53,764 nt of DNA. Origin: Chloroflexota bacterium (GTDB lineage Bacteria; Chloroflexota; Anaerolineae; J102). Positions 1-8,734 of this stretch are shown here, in pieces; positions within the stretch are counted from its first letter, which is position 1; each line of letters opens with the position of its first letter. The position numbers and the translations under genes were made by a program. The stretch covers positions 1 through 53,764 of the forward strand of contig JAADGC010000157.1 of NCBI GenBank assembly GCA_013152585.1, in the 5' to 3' direction. The notes under the pieces were generated by a model. It made no database searches. It worked only from the letters and a program-made list of their open reading frames with translations, and was not told where the DNA came from.

Positions 1-269
1 ATATGAAAACCGCTACTGGACACCAGTCTATTGTGTCACCCTGAACGTGTCAAGCAGGCAACTCACGTGAACTCGAAAGGCCAGTGAAGGGATGAGCAGG
101 CATTTCACGGAAAAAGAAGGTAAAAGCCTTTCATCATTCGTCTAATTCGTGGCCGAAAATGCGTCTATGGGTGACGGATTCCGTTTTCGCCAGACTTGCA
201 GTCAGTATAAAAAACAACGGAGCAGCTTGCAAATGCTCCCGGTAATTGCTCCCATCCCCCTTCGATTTA

Positions 270-278
270 TGGTACAAT
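270..278 (+). promoter_or_regulatory. Possible extended -10 promoter of the ABC operon
   Basis: TGG followed by TACAAT matches an extended -10 element. No good -35 lies 16-18 bases upstream. Transcription would start near 285, at the left edge of a repeat copy, giving a long leader before the ABC ATPase. Confidence 0.35.
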
Positions 279-286
279 GAATCATG

Positions 287-366
287 GTTCAACCGCGTCT
301 CCCGGGGACTTACTGTGACCTCCGCAAGGCGGTCAGGGCCTTTTTGCCACCTCCCGGAGGTGCGAA
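287..366 (+). repeat. Dispersed palindromic repeat, copy A
   Basis: Shares GTTCAACCGC, TCTC, GTGACCTCCG, TTTTTGCC and the near-palindrome ACCTCCCGGAGGT in the same order with 39997-40096. The right part can fold by pairing within the CCTCC/GGAGG blocks. It lies in the leader of the ABC operon, while the other copy lies upstream of the GntR gene. Confidence 0.6.
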
Positions 367-600
367 TGATGACCCCACGGAATTCAAAAGAGCCTGAATC
401 ATCAACTTTTTTCCATCCTACTCATTTTATTGGTCCCATGCTCTACGCCTCCAATGCCCTTAATTCTTTATGGATGATCATGGTGCTTCTCCGTTCTCCC
501 GATCCAGCACTGCCGGTTCCCGCCATCGTGACTGACACCTTGCCAGAACCTCAGCCCACCGACGCTGCGATTGACCGCTCCCGATACAGTGAGTAAGTAC

Positions 601-1545
601 ATGGCTGCCATGATTCATACCGACCATCTGACGCGCCGATTCAGAACCAAAGACAAGACCGAGCTGGTGGCTGTGGATAACCTCACCATTGATGTGCAGC
701 CCGGCGAGATATTCGGCTTTCTGGGCCCGAACGGCGCCGGTAAAACCACCACCATCCGGTTGCTAAGCTGCCTTATCGCCCCCAGCAGCGGCACGGCCAC
801 GGTCAACGGCTACACCGTGGGCCAGCAGAATCAGGCAATTCGCCAGAGCGTGGGCATTCTCACGGAGACGCCGGGCATGTACGACCGCCTCAGCGCCGCC
901 ACCAATCTGCGCATCTTCGCCCGTTTGTATGGCGTGGCCGATGCCGACGCCCAGATCGCCAGGTATCTGCGCTTGCTGGGGCTATGGGATCGGCGGGATG
1001 ATGAAGCTGGTGGGTTTTCGAAGGGGATGCGGCAGAAACTGGCGCTGGCCCGCGCCCTCTTACATGAACCCCCAATCCTGTTTTTGGATGAGCCCACGGC
1101 CGGACTGGATCCCGAAGCCGCCCATCTGGTGCGCGATTTCATCGCCGAACTGCGCCAGCAGGGACGCACCGTGTTTTTGTGCACCCACAATCTCGACGAA
1201 GCGGATCGTTTGTGCGATCGTATTGCGGTTTTCAAGACCCACCTCATCGCCGTGGATACTCCCACCAACCTGCGCCGAAAACTCTTCAGCCGTCAGGTGG
1301 TTTTTCATTTACGGGCGATGGCGCCGCAACTCGTGGCGGCTGTGAAAGCACACCCCTTTGTCGATGAGGTGCAGGCCATCGACAACAAGCTGGTGGTGCG
1401 CATGCATGATCCCGAACTCCACAACCCGACTCTCATCCGCACGCTGGTGGATGCCGGCGCCGATATTCAGTTTGTGGGTGAACTACGTTATTCATTGGAA
1501 GATGTCTATCTCCAGCTCGTGCAAACCCCCTCTCTTTCTGCCTGA
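601..1545 (+). CDS. ABC transporter ATP-binding protein (ABC-2 type, DrrA/CcmA-like)
   Basis: Cytoplasmic ATPase that should energise an ABC-2 exporter, most likely with the permease two genes downstream. Counting from the ATG at 601, Walker A (GPNGAGKT) is near residues 42-49, the signature FSKGMRQK near 139-146, Walker B with LFLDEP near 160-165 and the switch His in CTHNLDE near 196. The C-terminal 90 residues form the extra domain typical of DrrA/NatA-like exporters. Upstream in-frame TTG (571) and GTG codons exist; 601 is preferred for a weak GTGAG, and 610 is also possible. Substrate unknown. Confidence 0.9.
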   Translation: MAAMIHTDHLTRRFRTKDKTELVAVDNLTIDVQPGEIFGFLGPNGAGKTTTIRLLSCLIAPSSGTATVNGYTVGQQNQAIRQSVGILTETPGMYDRLSAATNLRIFARLYGVADADAQIARYLRLLGLWDRRDDEAGGFSKGMRQKLALARALLHEPPILFLDEPTAGLDPEAAHLVRDFIAELRQQGRTVFLCTHNLDEADRLCDRIAVFKTHLIAVDTPTNLRRKLFSRQVVFHLRAMAPQLVAAVKAHPFVDEVQAIDNKLVVRMHDPELHNPTLIRTLVDAGADIQFVGELRYSLEDVYLQLVQTPSLSA

Positions 1546-1557
1546 TCCCTCAACATT

Positions 1558-2262
1558 ATGACACCCAAACGCATTTTTATTACCGGCGCCAATCGCGGCC
1601 TCGGACTGGCCCTCACAGAACAAAGCTTGCAACGTGGAGATATCGTTTTGGCCTCTTGCCGCCAGCCAGAGCAGGCGCCGGAGCTGATGGCGTTGGCCAC
1701 CAGCACCCCGGACCGTCTTCTGCTTTTGCGCCTGGATGTGAGCGATGAGTCCAGTATTGCCGCCGCGGCCCGGCAGGTGGGCGAGCATGTCGAGGCCATC
1801 GATTTGCTGATCAACAATGCCGGCGTATTTTCCCGTGGGGAATCGATCCGCAGTTTGCAGCCCGAGACCATGTTGCACACCATGCACGTCAATGCCATCG
1901 CCCCCATGATCGTCGCACAGCATCTGTTGCCGTGGCTGGAAGCCAGCCCTTACCCGTGCATCCTCAATATCTCCTCCCAGTTTGGCTCGATCCAGTGCAA
2001 GAGCGACGGGCAGCATTACAGTTACGCCAGTAGCAAGGCGGCGCTGAATATGTTGACGCGTACGCTGGCCTTTGAATTGTCGCCCTCCGGCATTATCGTT
2101 GTCGCCCTGCATCCCGGTTGGGCGCAGACCGATATGGGCGGGCCGAATGCCACCATCCCGCCCCAAGAATCAGCAGCCGGCATCCTGGCCCTGGCCGAGC
2201 GCCTGACTCTGGCCGACAGCAATCGTTTTTACACCTGGCAAGGCCACGAACATCCCTGGTGA
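1558..2262 (+). CDS. SDR family NAD(P)-dependent oxidoreductase
   Basis: Classical short-chain dehydrogenase of 234 residues. The cofactor motif TGANRGLG is at residues 9-16, NNAG at 86-89, catalytic Ser near 139-140 and Tyr156-x3-Lys160 (YASSK). The substrate cannot be read from sequence; overall it resembles C-factor/sniffer-like carbonyl reductases. The gene starts 12 nt after the ABC ATPase and ends 5 nt before the ABC permease, so it is probably co-transcribed while splitting an ATPase/permease pair. Confidence 0.9.
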   Translation: MTPKRIFITGANRGLGLALTEQSLQRGDIVLASCRQPEQAPELMALATSTPDRLLLLRLDVSDESSIAAAARQVGEHVEAIDLLINNAGVFSRGESIRSLQPETMLHTMHVNAIAPMIVAQHLLPWLEASPYPCILNISSQFGSIQCKSDGQHYSYASSKAALNMLTRTLAFELSPSGIIVVALHPGWAQTDMGGPNATIPPQESAAGILALAERLTLADSNRFYTWQGHEHPW

Positions 2263-2267
2263 AACCG

Positions 2268-3065
2268 ATGAATCGCACAAGAATGACGACTATCATCCGC
2301 AAAGAATGGGCCGAATTGTACAAGAATTCGCTGGTGCTCTCGACCGTCGTCTTTATGCCGCTCATTTTAACGGCCTTGCCCCTGGTGATCCTGTGGGCAT
2401 CTGGCGGCTTTGAAGGTTCGGTGGATGTCGTCGTGTCGGAACTCCCCCCGCAGATGGTGCAGCAATGCCAGGGTTTGAGCGGGGCTGCGTGCAATCAGAT
2501 ATTCATTGTGAGCCAGTTTATGCTTTTGTTTATGATGATCCCGCTCATCATTCCCGCGGCCATTGCCCCCTACAGCATTGTGGGTGAAAAAACGCAGCGC
2601 AGCCTCGAACCTCTGCTGGCCAGCCCTATCACGACCACAGAGCTGTTGCTGGCCAAGAATCTGGCGGCGGTGATCCCGGCTATCTTGGCGACATGGGTCT
2701 CGTTCGGGATTTTCGTGGTGGGCGCTCGCCTGCTGATCCACGATACGCTGGCCTTTAACCATCTGTTCGCCGGCCGCTGGCTGATCGCAATCTTCCTGCT
2801 GGCACCGTTGCTGGCCATCCTTTCTGTAGATCTGTCGATTATGGTCTCGTCCCGCAGCAACGATCCGCGGGTGGCGCAACAAATCGCCAGCCTGCTCGTC
2901 TTGCCGGTGGTTTTTTTGCTGCTGGGGCAGATGCTTGGTTTCCTTATCTTCAACAATCAGGTCGCCATCCTGTTTTCAGTGGTGGCTTTGGGGATCGACA
3001 TTGTCTTGACTTATGTGGCCGTGCAGGTATTTGACCGCGAGGCGATCCTCACCCGCTGGCAATGA
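2268..3065 (+). CDS. ABC-2 type transporter permease
   Basis: Integral membrane protein of 265 residues with about six hydrophobic segments. The first follows a short basic start (RKEWAELYKNS), as is usual for ABC-2 permeases. The motif GEKTQRSLEPLLASPIT before the second segment cluster is characteristic of NatB/CcmB-like permeases (GEKERGTLE type). A hydrophilic outside loop carries three Cys. The frame is open further upstream inside the SDR gene, but the ATG at 2268, just after the SDR stop, is the sensible start. Presumed partner of the ATPase at 601-1545. Confidence 0.85.
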   Translation: MNRTRMTTIIRKEWAELYKNSLVLSTVVFMPLILTALPLVILWASGGFEGSVDVVVSELPPQMVQQCQGLSGAACNQIFIVSQFMLLFMMIPLIIPAAIAPYSIVGEKTQRSLEPLLASPITTTELLLAKNLAAVIPAILATWVSFGIFVVGARLLIHDTLAFNHLFAGRWLIAIFLLAPLLAILSVDLSIMVSSRSNDPRVAQQIASLLVLPVVFLLLGQMLGFLIFNNQVAILFSVVALGIDIVLTYVAVQVFDREAILTRWQ

Positions 3066-3094
3066 CCTGTCCTCTCGTTGATCGAGGATTAACT

Positions 3095-3829
3095 ATGAAT
3101 CATTCCCGACGCGTCTTCTTTTTCGTTTTGGTGCTTGTGCTGCTGGCTGCGGCGCCGGTGTGGGCGCAGGAAGCTGCCCTGAGCCTGCGTCTTGACCGTG
3201 ATTTTGGCTACGGGGGCTTTAGTGGCGATATTCAGGGCACGTTCAGTTTCCGGGTCAAGGGGCCGGAGACGCTGACCGAGGTGCAGTTTTATATCGACAA
3301 GGAATTGGTGGGCGTGGATCAGAAGGCCCCGTGGCGCTATCAGTTCCGCACCGACGACTTTGCACTGGGCGTGCACAAGCTGTATGCCACCGGGCGCACC
3401 GCCGGGGGGGATGTGTTGCAGTCGAATGTGCTACAGCGTGAATTTGTGCCCGCCGCGCGCGGCTGGGATTTTGCAGCCAAGGTAGTGATTCCCCTGATAC
3501 TCCTTAGTTTGCTGATCCCGATGTCGATGTTCCTGCTGGGTCGGCGGCGGGGAGACAGAAAAGGTGCGGGTTATGGTATTTGGGGCGGCGCTGTTTGCCC
3601 CAAATGCGGCTATCCCTTTGCCCGGCATATATGGGCGCCCAATATGGGGTTGAGTAAATTCGACCGCTGCTCCCATTGCGGTAAATGGAGCCTGGTGCGC
3701 CGCGCCTCCCCGGACGAGCTGGCAGATGCCGAAGAACGCTTCTATGGCTCGCCGGAAACGGAATCGGAGCTCCAGCTTTCGCCGGAAGAGAAGCTACGCC
3801 GACAAATTGAAGAATCGAGGTTCGATTGA
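3095..3829 (+). CDS. Membrane-anchored Ig-like protein with C-terminal zinc ribbon
   Basis: Starts with a signal-like hydrophobic segment (after MNHSRR) ending near AQEA. About 110 residues follow that read like an Ig/cadherin-type domain (FYIDKELVG, GVHKLYATG), typical of adhesion or carbohydrate-active accessory modules. A transmembrane segment comes next, then a cytoplasmic part with two CxxC pairs (CPKCG and CSHCG), a likely zinc ribbon, and an acidic tail. GAGG eight bases before the ATG decides the start. It probably belongs to the ABC operon. No specific function is recognised. Confidence 0.7.
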   Translation: MNHSRRVFFFVLVLVLLAAAPVWAQEAALSLRLDRDFGYGGFSGDIQGTFSFRVKGPETLTEVQFYIDKELVGVDQKAPWRYQFRTDDFALGVHKLYATGRTAGGDVLQSNVLQREFVPAARGWDFAAKVVIPLILLSLLIPMSMFLLGRRRGDRKGAGYGIWGGAVCPKCGYPFARHIWAPNMGLSKFDRCSHCGKWSLVRRASPDELADAEERFYGSPETESELQLSPEEKLRRQIEESRFD

Positions 3830-4104
3830 TAAACTTCCGGCACTGGACATGGGACGCGGACGAACGCGGCTAGCGCAGATAAATGCTGAAAAGACAATGG
3901 CTCTTAAGGTGGCGTTTAGCTCTCGCAAAGCCTTTGCGATTCTGGGGTAAATGCCGTCATCTGTGGTAAAAATGGCATGGCCTGCGACAAAAACCACTCA
4001 CCCTTTGCTGACATGGGTGCACGGAATAGCCCGCTTTGGGCCGACCGATGCGCACCCGCACCCAATCTATCAACGCACCACTAATCACTAACCACTATTT
4101 TCAC

Positions 4105-4653
4105 ATGCCTCGTCGTTATCAACAACGTACCCGAACTTGCGGCTCGCTGGCGCTGACCGCACTGCTTTTGCTGCTGGTCGTGGTGCAGTGGAGCCTGAGC
4201 CGGCAGGATGCTCGACCCGTGCCCCGGCCCACGCCTACTGCCACGCCCACGTTTATCAGCCGCCAGGCGATAGTGGGCCTGCCAACGCGCACGCCTTATC
4301 TGCAACTGCCCAGGCTGTCGACATTCACCCCCACAGCCACGCTTTCGCCTACGCCCACGCAAACGCCTACACCCCTGCCCACAGCCACAGCCACAGCCAC
4401 GCCTGAACCCACCCGGCAGGCGCAGGTGACGGCTTCGCTGCTTTATGTGCGCAGTGGCCCCGGCAGCGACTATTCTGCGCAAGTGATTCTGGGGGCCGGA
4501 GAAGAAGTGACGGTGCTGGGGCGTACTGCTGCTGGCGATTGGCTGCAAGTGAGGCTGCTGAACGGCACAGAGGGCTGGGTGTTTGCCGAGTTGTTATCTG
4601 CGATCGGCGACGTTGATGTACTGGCCGTGCGCACACCGCCCCCCACGCCATGA
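4105..4653 (+). CDS. Membrane-anchored SH3b-domain protein with Pro/Thr linker
   Basis: A basic N-terminus and one hydrophobic segment are followed by a long Pro-Thr linker (TPTATP and TATATAT runs) and a C-terminal bacterial SH3 domain (YVRSGPGSDY through GWVFAELLS). This is a common extracytoplasmic architecture in Chloroflexota; SH3b domains usually bind peptidoglycan or cell-surface ligands. The start is uncertain: ATG at 4105 leaves a clean signal-anchor, while 4048 would add about 19 residues. Its stop overlaps the start of a 40-residue ORF. Confidence 0.75.
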   Translation: MPRRYQQRTRTCGSLALTALLLLLVVVQWSLSRQDARPVPRPTPTATPTFISRQAIVGLPTRTPYLQLPRLSTFTPTATLSPTPTQTPTPLPTATATATPEPTRQAQVTASLLYVRSGPGSDYSAQVILGAGEEVTVLGRTAAGDWLQVRLLNGTEGWVFAELLSAIGDVDVLAVRTPPPTP

Positions 4654-4772
4654 CCGATCATGCTATTGCCCACTGGATTGACACCCTGCCTCACGGCGAT
4701 CCCGAGGCGCGGTGCGACGCGGCCCGCCAGTTGGCGGCGCGGACGCTGGGTGCCCTGGAGGCTCGGCAATGA
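4650..4772 (+). CDS. Small coupled ORF (40 aa), HEAT-like helix pair
   Basis: ATGA overlaps join this frame both to the SH3b gene before it and to the metallophosphoesterase after it, which suggests translational coupling. The 40 residues include DPEARCDAARQLAARTL, which resembles the helix boundary of HEAT/PBS-lyase repeats. It could be a small protein, a remnant of a HEAT-repeat protein, or a coupling ORF. No Shine-Dalgarno sequence is seen. Confidence 0.4.
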   Translation: MTDHAIAHWIDTLPHGDPEARCDAARQLAARTLGALEARQ

Positions 4773-5758
4773 TGAAAGCATGGGCGCGTCTCCTGGGGGG
4801 AGGACTGGGGCTCGGTGGGGGGATGCTGGCCTACGCCTGGATGGGCGAACGTCCGCGCATGCGTTTGCAAGTGTATCGCGTGCCTGTACGCTCATCCCGG
4901 GCAGCAGGTTTGCGGCTGTTGCATCTCTCGGATCAGCATCTGGGTGGCGATTCGTGGGTGCAGAAACAGCGCCTGCGACGCCTGCAGGTGCTATTGCCGC
5001 GCCTGCAAGTGGATGCGGTGATGCTCACAGGCGATTTTTTGCATGATCAGGAGGGGCTGAGGGCACTGGAGACGCTGCTGCAGATGCTGCCACCGGCGCC
5101 TCTGGGCACTTATGCAGTGCTGGGCAATCATGATTATGCCCAGTATTCTTATGGCGAACTTTTCCGCAGTGCCTGGGCTAATATTCAGCACAGCCGGGAG
5201 TCACAGCAGCGGCTGAGCGTCACCGGCCAGGAAGTGCGACGTCTGCGGCGTCTGGCCTGGCAGATCTACAGCAACGAGCGTTTGCGCTTTGCGGCGGTAC
5301 CCAATCCCACAGCCGAATTACAGGCGCTGCTGGCATTATATGATGTGCAGGTGTTGCTGAACACGGCCGTGCCCCTTGGCGACCGCGGGATATGGGTGGC
5401 GGGGGTGGATGATTGGGTGGAGGGCCGGCCGGATGTGGCGCAGGCATTGGCTGCGGTGCCGGCAGACGCGACGCTATGGCTGCTCAGCCATCATCCCGAT
5501 GTGGCCTATCACGTGCACGACCGGCGGCTGGAACTGGTGTTGGCCGGGCACACGCATGGCGGGCAGGTGGTCTTGCCGCTGATGGGGGCTGTGCACACGC
5601 AGGGGACGCTGCTGCCGCGCCAGCATCCGGCCGGCATATTTGACGATCTCCCGTCGGGGGCGCGCATGGTGGTCTCGCGGGGCATGGGCGAGTCGACGCC
5701 ACTGCGTTTCCGCTGTTTGCCCGAGGTGGTGGTGGTAGACCTGGTACCGGAGAGTTAA
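4769..5758 (+). CDS. Metallophosphoesterase (YaeI/YkuE-like)
   Basis: Calcineurin-like phosphoesterase of 329 residues with an N-terminal hydrophobic anchor. The dinuclear metal site is complete: SDQHLG (Asp55, His57), GDF (88-90), GNHD (119-122), SHHPD (240-244) and GHTHGG (260-265). This order matches the YaeI/YkuE group of membrane-associated phosphodiesterases, some of which cleave UDP-2,3-diacylglucosamine or phospholipids; the substrate here is inferred only by family. An insertion of about 60 residues follows GNHD. The start at 4769 overlaps the preceding small ORF. Confidence 0.88.
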   Translation: MMKAWARLLGGGLGLGGGMLAYAWMGERPRMRLQVYRVPVRSSRAAGLRLLHLSDQHLGGDSWVQKQRLRRLQVLLPRLQVDAVMLTGDFLHDQEGLRALETLLQMLPPAPLGTYAVLGNHDYAQYSYGELFRSAWANIQHSRESQQRLSVTGQEVRRLRRLAWQIYSNERLRFAAVPNPTAELQALLALYDVQVLLNTAVPLGDRGIWVAGVDDWVEGRPDVAQALAAVPADATLWLLSHHPDVAYHVHDRRLELVLAGHTHGGQVVLPLMGAVHTQGTLLPRQHPAGIFDDLPSGARMVVSRGMGESTPLRFRCLPEVVVVDLVPES

Positions 5759-5774
5759 CGGGATTTCGAGGCGG

Positions 5775-5789
5775 CGCATCACGGATGCG
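5775..5789. repeat. REP-like hairpin CGCATCACGGATGCG
   Basis: A six-base-pair stem with an ACG loop at the convergent ends of the metallophosphoesterase and birA genes, covering the birA stop codon. The same 15-mer occurs reversed at 8701-8715 and forward at 34611-34625. Confidence 0.6.
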
Positions 5790-6534
5790 GCGGGTGTTTC
5801 TGCACCACAACATCGCCCGACCAGATGGTGTGCGTGTGACCGTGGGCATCGCGCACCTGCAGGGCGCCCTCGGGTGTGGCGTCAATGGCTTTGCCGATCA
5901 GTTCGGGCTGGCCCGGACGCTGTACGCTCACCATGCGTCCTACGGGCTCGAGCTGACGTCGCCAGGCGTGGTATGGTGATATGCCGCTTTGCCACTGTTG
6001 ATAGCGATGGTTGAGCGCGTCCAGGAAGCTATGGCGCAGGCGCTCGATGTCATAACTGCGACCGCTGACGCTGCGCAGGCTGGTGGCGATGTCGGCCAGG
6101 TCGGTATGCCGGAAATCGGTGTTGACGTTGAGCCCGATGCCCACGATAACATAACGCAGGTGGTCGCCCTGCAGGCTTTGTTCGCTAAGGATGCCGGCCA
6201 GCTTGCGCCCGTTCAGGAGCACGTCGTTGGGCCATTTGGGGCGGGGCTGTACCGCGGCAAGGGCGGTGCAGGTGTCGATGGCGGCGAGCGCTGCCAGCAT
6301 GGTGATGTGGCTGGCCTGAGCCAGGGGGATGGCCGGGCGCAGGAGGAGCGAGAGATAGAGTCCGCCGCCAGGGGGCGACCACCAGATGCGTTGTTGGCGG
6401 CCGTGTCCTTGTGTTTGGCTACGGGCGTGGATGGTGAGCCCTTCGGCTGCGCCCAGTTCGGCCCAGCCCCGCGCCCACTCCTGGGTGGAAGGGATGCTGT
6501 CGAAGCGGATGAGCGGTTGTCCGAGGGGGGGCAT
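5779..6534 (-). CDS. birA: Biotin--[acetyl-CoA-carboxylase] ligase
   Basis: Makes biotinyl-AMP and transfers biotin to the carrier lysine of biotin-dependent carboxylases. The protein is 251 residues and lacks the N-terminal winged helix of E. coli BirA, so it is a class I ligase without a repressor domain. The biotin/ATP loop GHGRQQR is at 43-49 (the family usually has GRGRxGR, so two positions differ), KWPND at 100-104 and the catalytic-core GIGLNVN follows. It lies 2 nt after the acyl-CoA synthetase gene, at the end of the gat operon. Confidence 0.9.
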   Translation of the reverse strand: MPPLGQPLIRFDSIPSTQEWARGWAELGAAEGLTIHARSQTQGHGRQQRIWWSPPGGGLYLSLLLRPAIPLAQASHITMLAALAAIDTCTALAAVQPRPKWPNDVLLNGRKLAGILSEQSLQGDHLRYVIVGIGLNVNTDFRHTDLADIATSLRSVSGRSYDIERLRHSFLDALNHRYQQWQSGISPYHAWRRQLEPVGRMVSVQRPGQPELIGKAIDATPEGALQVRDAHGHTHTIWSGDVVVQKHPPHP

Positions 6535-6536
6535 GG

Positions 6537-8645
6537 TCAGGTGCTGAGGATGGCACGGGCATCGACGACGGTGACCCCTTGGCCTTGGGGATGGGCGATG
6601 ACGGGGTTGAATTCGAGCTGTTCGATCTGGGGGAAAGCAAGGGCGAGAGCGGCGATTTTGTGGATGAGTGCGACAAGGGCGTTGATATCGGCAGGGGGGT
6701 GTTGGCGGTAGCCACCGAGAAGGCGGCCGGTGGCGGTTTGGGCGATGAGGCTGCGGGCCTGGGCGTCGCTGAGGGGGGCGATGCCAAAGGCGACGTCGTG
6801 CAGGGCTTCGACGAGGATGCCGCCGCCACCGAACATGATCAGGGGCCCGAAGGTGGGGTCGCGCTGCATGCCGATGATGGTTTCGTGTCCGGGAACGGCC
6901 ATGCTTTGCACCATCACGCCGTTGATCTGGGCCTGGGGTTGGTGCTGCCGCACATGCTGGAGCATTTGTTGGTAGGCGGCGGTGATTTCCGCCGGCGTTT
7001 GCAGGTGCAGACGCACGCCACCAGCATCAGATTTGTGGAGGATGTGGGGGGAGAGAATTTTGAGGGCCACGGGGCGGGCAATGGTTTCGGCGATTTGAAC
7101 AGCTTCGGTGGCGCTGTGGGCAATGCCGTAGGCTGGCAGGGGGATGTGCAGGTCTTGCAGCAAGGGATAGAGTTCTCTTTCGCCCAGGGTGGGGGGCGCC
7201 TCACGCAGGCGCTGGTGGATGCTGGGGGGCAGTTGGGGGGAGACTACCGGCACCGCGGGCGGGGTATCGAGCCATTGCCGCCATTGCCAGGCGAGGCGAA
7301 AGGCGCGGGCGGCGTCTTCGGGGAAGGCGTAGGCAGGGATGCGGTGATGATGGAGCCGGGCCAGGCCTTCGCGGATACTGACATCGCCCATGTAGCAGGC
7401 GTACAGCGGCTTGGTGCTGTGGCTGCAGGCACGGGCGAGGCCATCGGCGACGCCGGCAGGGTCGTTGACGGCGTTGGGCACGAGGATGGCGAGCACGGCG
7501 TCGTATTGAAGGCTGGCGAGCAGGATGCGGGCGGCGGTTTCGTATTCGGTGGTAGAGGCGGCGCCCAGCATGTCGATGGGGTTACGGAGCTGGGGGCCGG
7601 GTCCAAGTTCGGCCCGGAGTTGGGCGTGGGTCGCCGGATCGGGTTCGGGTAGACTGAGGCCGTTGCGGGCAAGGGCGTCGGCAGCAATGGCGCCGGGGCC
7701 GCCGGCATTGGTGAGGATGGCGATACGATTGCCGGATGGGGGCTGCTGGTAGGCCAATGCCAGGGCAGCGGCAAAGAGTTCGGATGTGGTTTCGGCGCTG
7801 AGAATGCCGCTTTGGCGGAAAGCCGCCTCGAAGGCGGCTGCGGTGCCGGCCAGATGCGCCGTATGCGAGGCGACGGCGCGGGCGCCCGCGGACGTGGCGC
7901 CCACTTTGAGGACGATGATGGGTTTGCGACGGCTGACGGCAGCGGCGGTTTGCATCAATTTGCGGCCATCGCTCAGTCCTTCGAGATAAAGGGTAAACAC
8001 GCGCACGTGTTCATCATCAGCCAAAAAAGCGATTAAATCGCTTTCGTCCACGTCGATGGCATTGCCCAGGCTGGCGAAGTGTGATAGCCCCAGATACTGG
8101 CCTTTTCCCCAATCGATCATGGCTCCGCCCACGGCTCCGGACTGCGAGAAGAAGGCGATGGCGCCGGGATCGGGCATCTGTTCGATAAAGGTGGCGTTCA
8201 GGGGATGCCAGGCGTCGATGGTACCCACGCAATTGGGGCCGATCAGGCGCATATGATAACGCCGGGCAATGGCCAGAAGTTGGTCCTGCAGGACGATTCC
8301 TTCGTCGCCAGCTTCGGCGAAGCCCCCGGAGAGGATGTTGGCGGCACGAATGCCACGCTGACCACACGCCTCGAGCGCTGCAGGCACATGGGGGGCGGGG
8401 ATGATGATGACGGCGAGATCGACGGGATCGGGCACATCGGCCACCTGGGTGTAGCAGGGCAGATCGAGGATGCGGGTGGCGTGGGGGTTGACGGGATAGA
8501 TGTGACCAGGATAGTGCCCTTGCACCAGATTGGCCACAACACTGTAGCCCAGTTTGCCTGGCGTGGCTGAGGCGCCGATGATGGCAATGCCGCGGGGTTG
8601 GAAAAAGGCGTGTAGGTCGGGGGGAGTTGGGGGGGTGGGGATCAT
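6537..8645 (-). CDS. Acetate--CoA ligase (ADP-forming), fused alpha-beta type
   Basis: NDP-forming acyl-CoA synthetase of 702 residues in one chain. It has an N-terminal CoA-binding domain (FFQPRGIAIIGAS), succinyl-CoA-synthetase-like middle domains (GPNCVGT, FFSQSGAVGG) and a C-terminal ATP-grasp domain (VALKILSPHILHKSDAGGV, IIGMQRDPTFGPLIMFGGGG). Such enzymes interconvert acyl-CoA, ADP and phosphate with acid, CoA and ATP. The His motif reads ASHTAHLAGT where ASHTGSLAG is usual. The ATG at 8645 directly precedes the conserved domain; the upstream open frame runs through repeat DNA. Confidence 0.88.
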   Translation of the reverse strand: MIPTPPTPPDLHAFFQPRGIAIIGASATPGKLGYSVVANLVQGHYPGHIYPVNPHATRILDLPCYTQVADVPDPVDLAVIIIPAPHVPAALEACGQRGIRAANILSGGFAEAGDEGIVLQDQLLAIARRYHMRLIGPNCVGTIDAWHPLNATFIEQMPDPGAIAFFSQSGAVGGAMIDWGKGQYLGLSHFASLGNAIDVDESDLIAFLADDEHVRVFTLYLEGLSDGRKLMQTAAAVSRRKPIIVLKVGATSAGARAVASHTAHLAGTAAAFEAAFRQSGILSAETTSELFAAALALAYQQPPSGNRIAILTNAGGPGAIAADALARNGLSLPEPDPATHAQLRAELGPGPQLRNPIDMLGAASTTEYETAARILLASLQYDAVLAILVPNAVNDPAGVADGLARACSHSTKPLYACYMGDVSIREGLARLHHHRIPAYAFPEDAARAFRLAWQWRQWLDTPPAVPVVSPQLPPSIHQRLREAPPTLGERELYPLLQDLHIPLPAYGIAHSATEAVQIAETIARPVALKILSPHILHKSDAGGVRLHLQTPAEITAAYQQMLQHVRQHQPQAQINGVMVQSMAVPGHETIIGMQRDPTFGPLIMFGGGGILVEALHDVAFGIAPLSDAQARSLIAQTATGRLLGGYRQHPPADINALVALIHKIAALALAFPQIEQLEFNPVIAHPQGQGVTVVDARAILST

Positions 8646-8697
8646 AGGTGGCCGGATTTTTGAATTGCGGATTGCAGATTGGGAATTTGCGGGTGTT

Positions 8698-8718
8698 CGC
8701 CGCATCCGTGATGCGGCG
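8698..8718. repeat. REP-like hairpin (reverse copy)
   Basis: A perfect nine-base-pair stem (CGCCGCATC/GATGCGGCG) with loop CGT, the reverse orientation of the element at 5775-5789. It lies in the 89-nt gap between the GH4 gene and the acyl-CoA synthetase gene, so it would be in the operon mRNA and could affect its stability or expression downstream. Confidence 0.6.
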
Positions 8719-8734
8719 AGATAGGCGGCGGGTT

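Larger units (their letters stand above)
1..600. other. Non-coding stretch before the first gene
   Basis: No open frame here has recognisable protein features; the one longer frame (246-596) runs through a dispersed repeat and is rejected. The stretch holds a possible extended -10 promoter near 270-278 and one copy of a repeat shared with 39997-40096. If the promoter is real, the first ABC gene has an untranslated leader of roughly 315 nt. Confidence 0.6.

Noticed and set aside
246-596. Open frame of 116 codons at the window start
   Set aside because: It runs through the palindromic repeat and an intergenic leader, has no domain, signal or ribosome-binding site, and its composition is not protein-like.
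6579-7652. Long plus-strand frame opposite the acyl-CoA synthetase
   Set aside because: Antisense shadow of a GC-rich gene; glycine/valine-rich translation without any motif, while the other strand encodes a clear enzyme.
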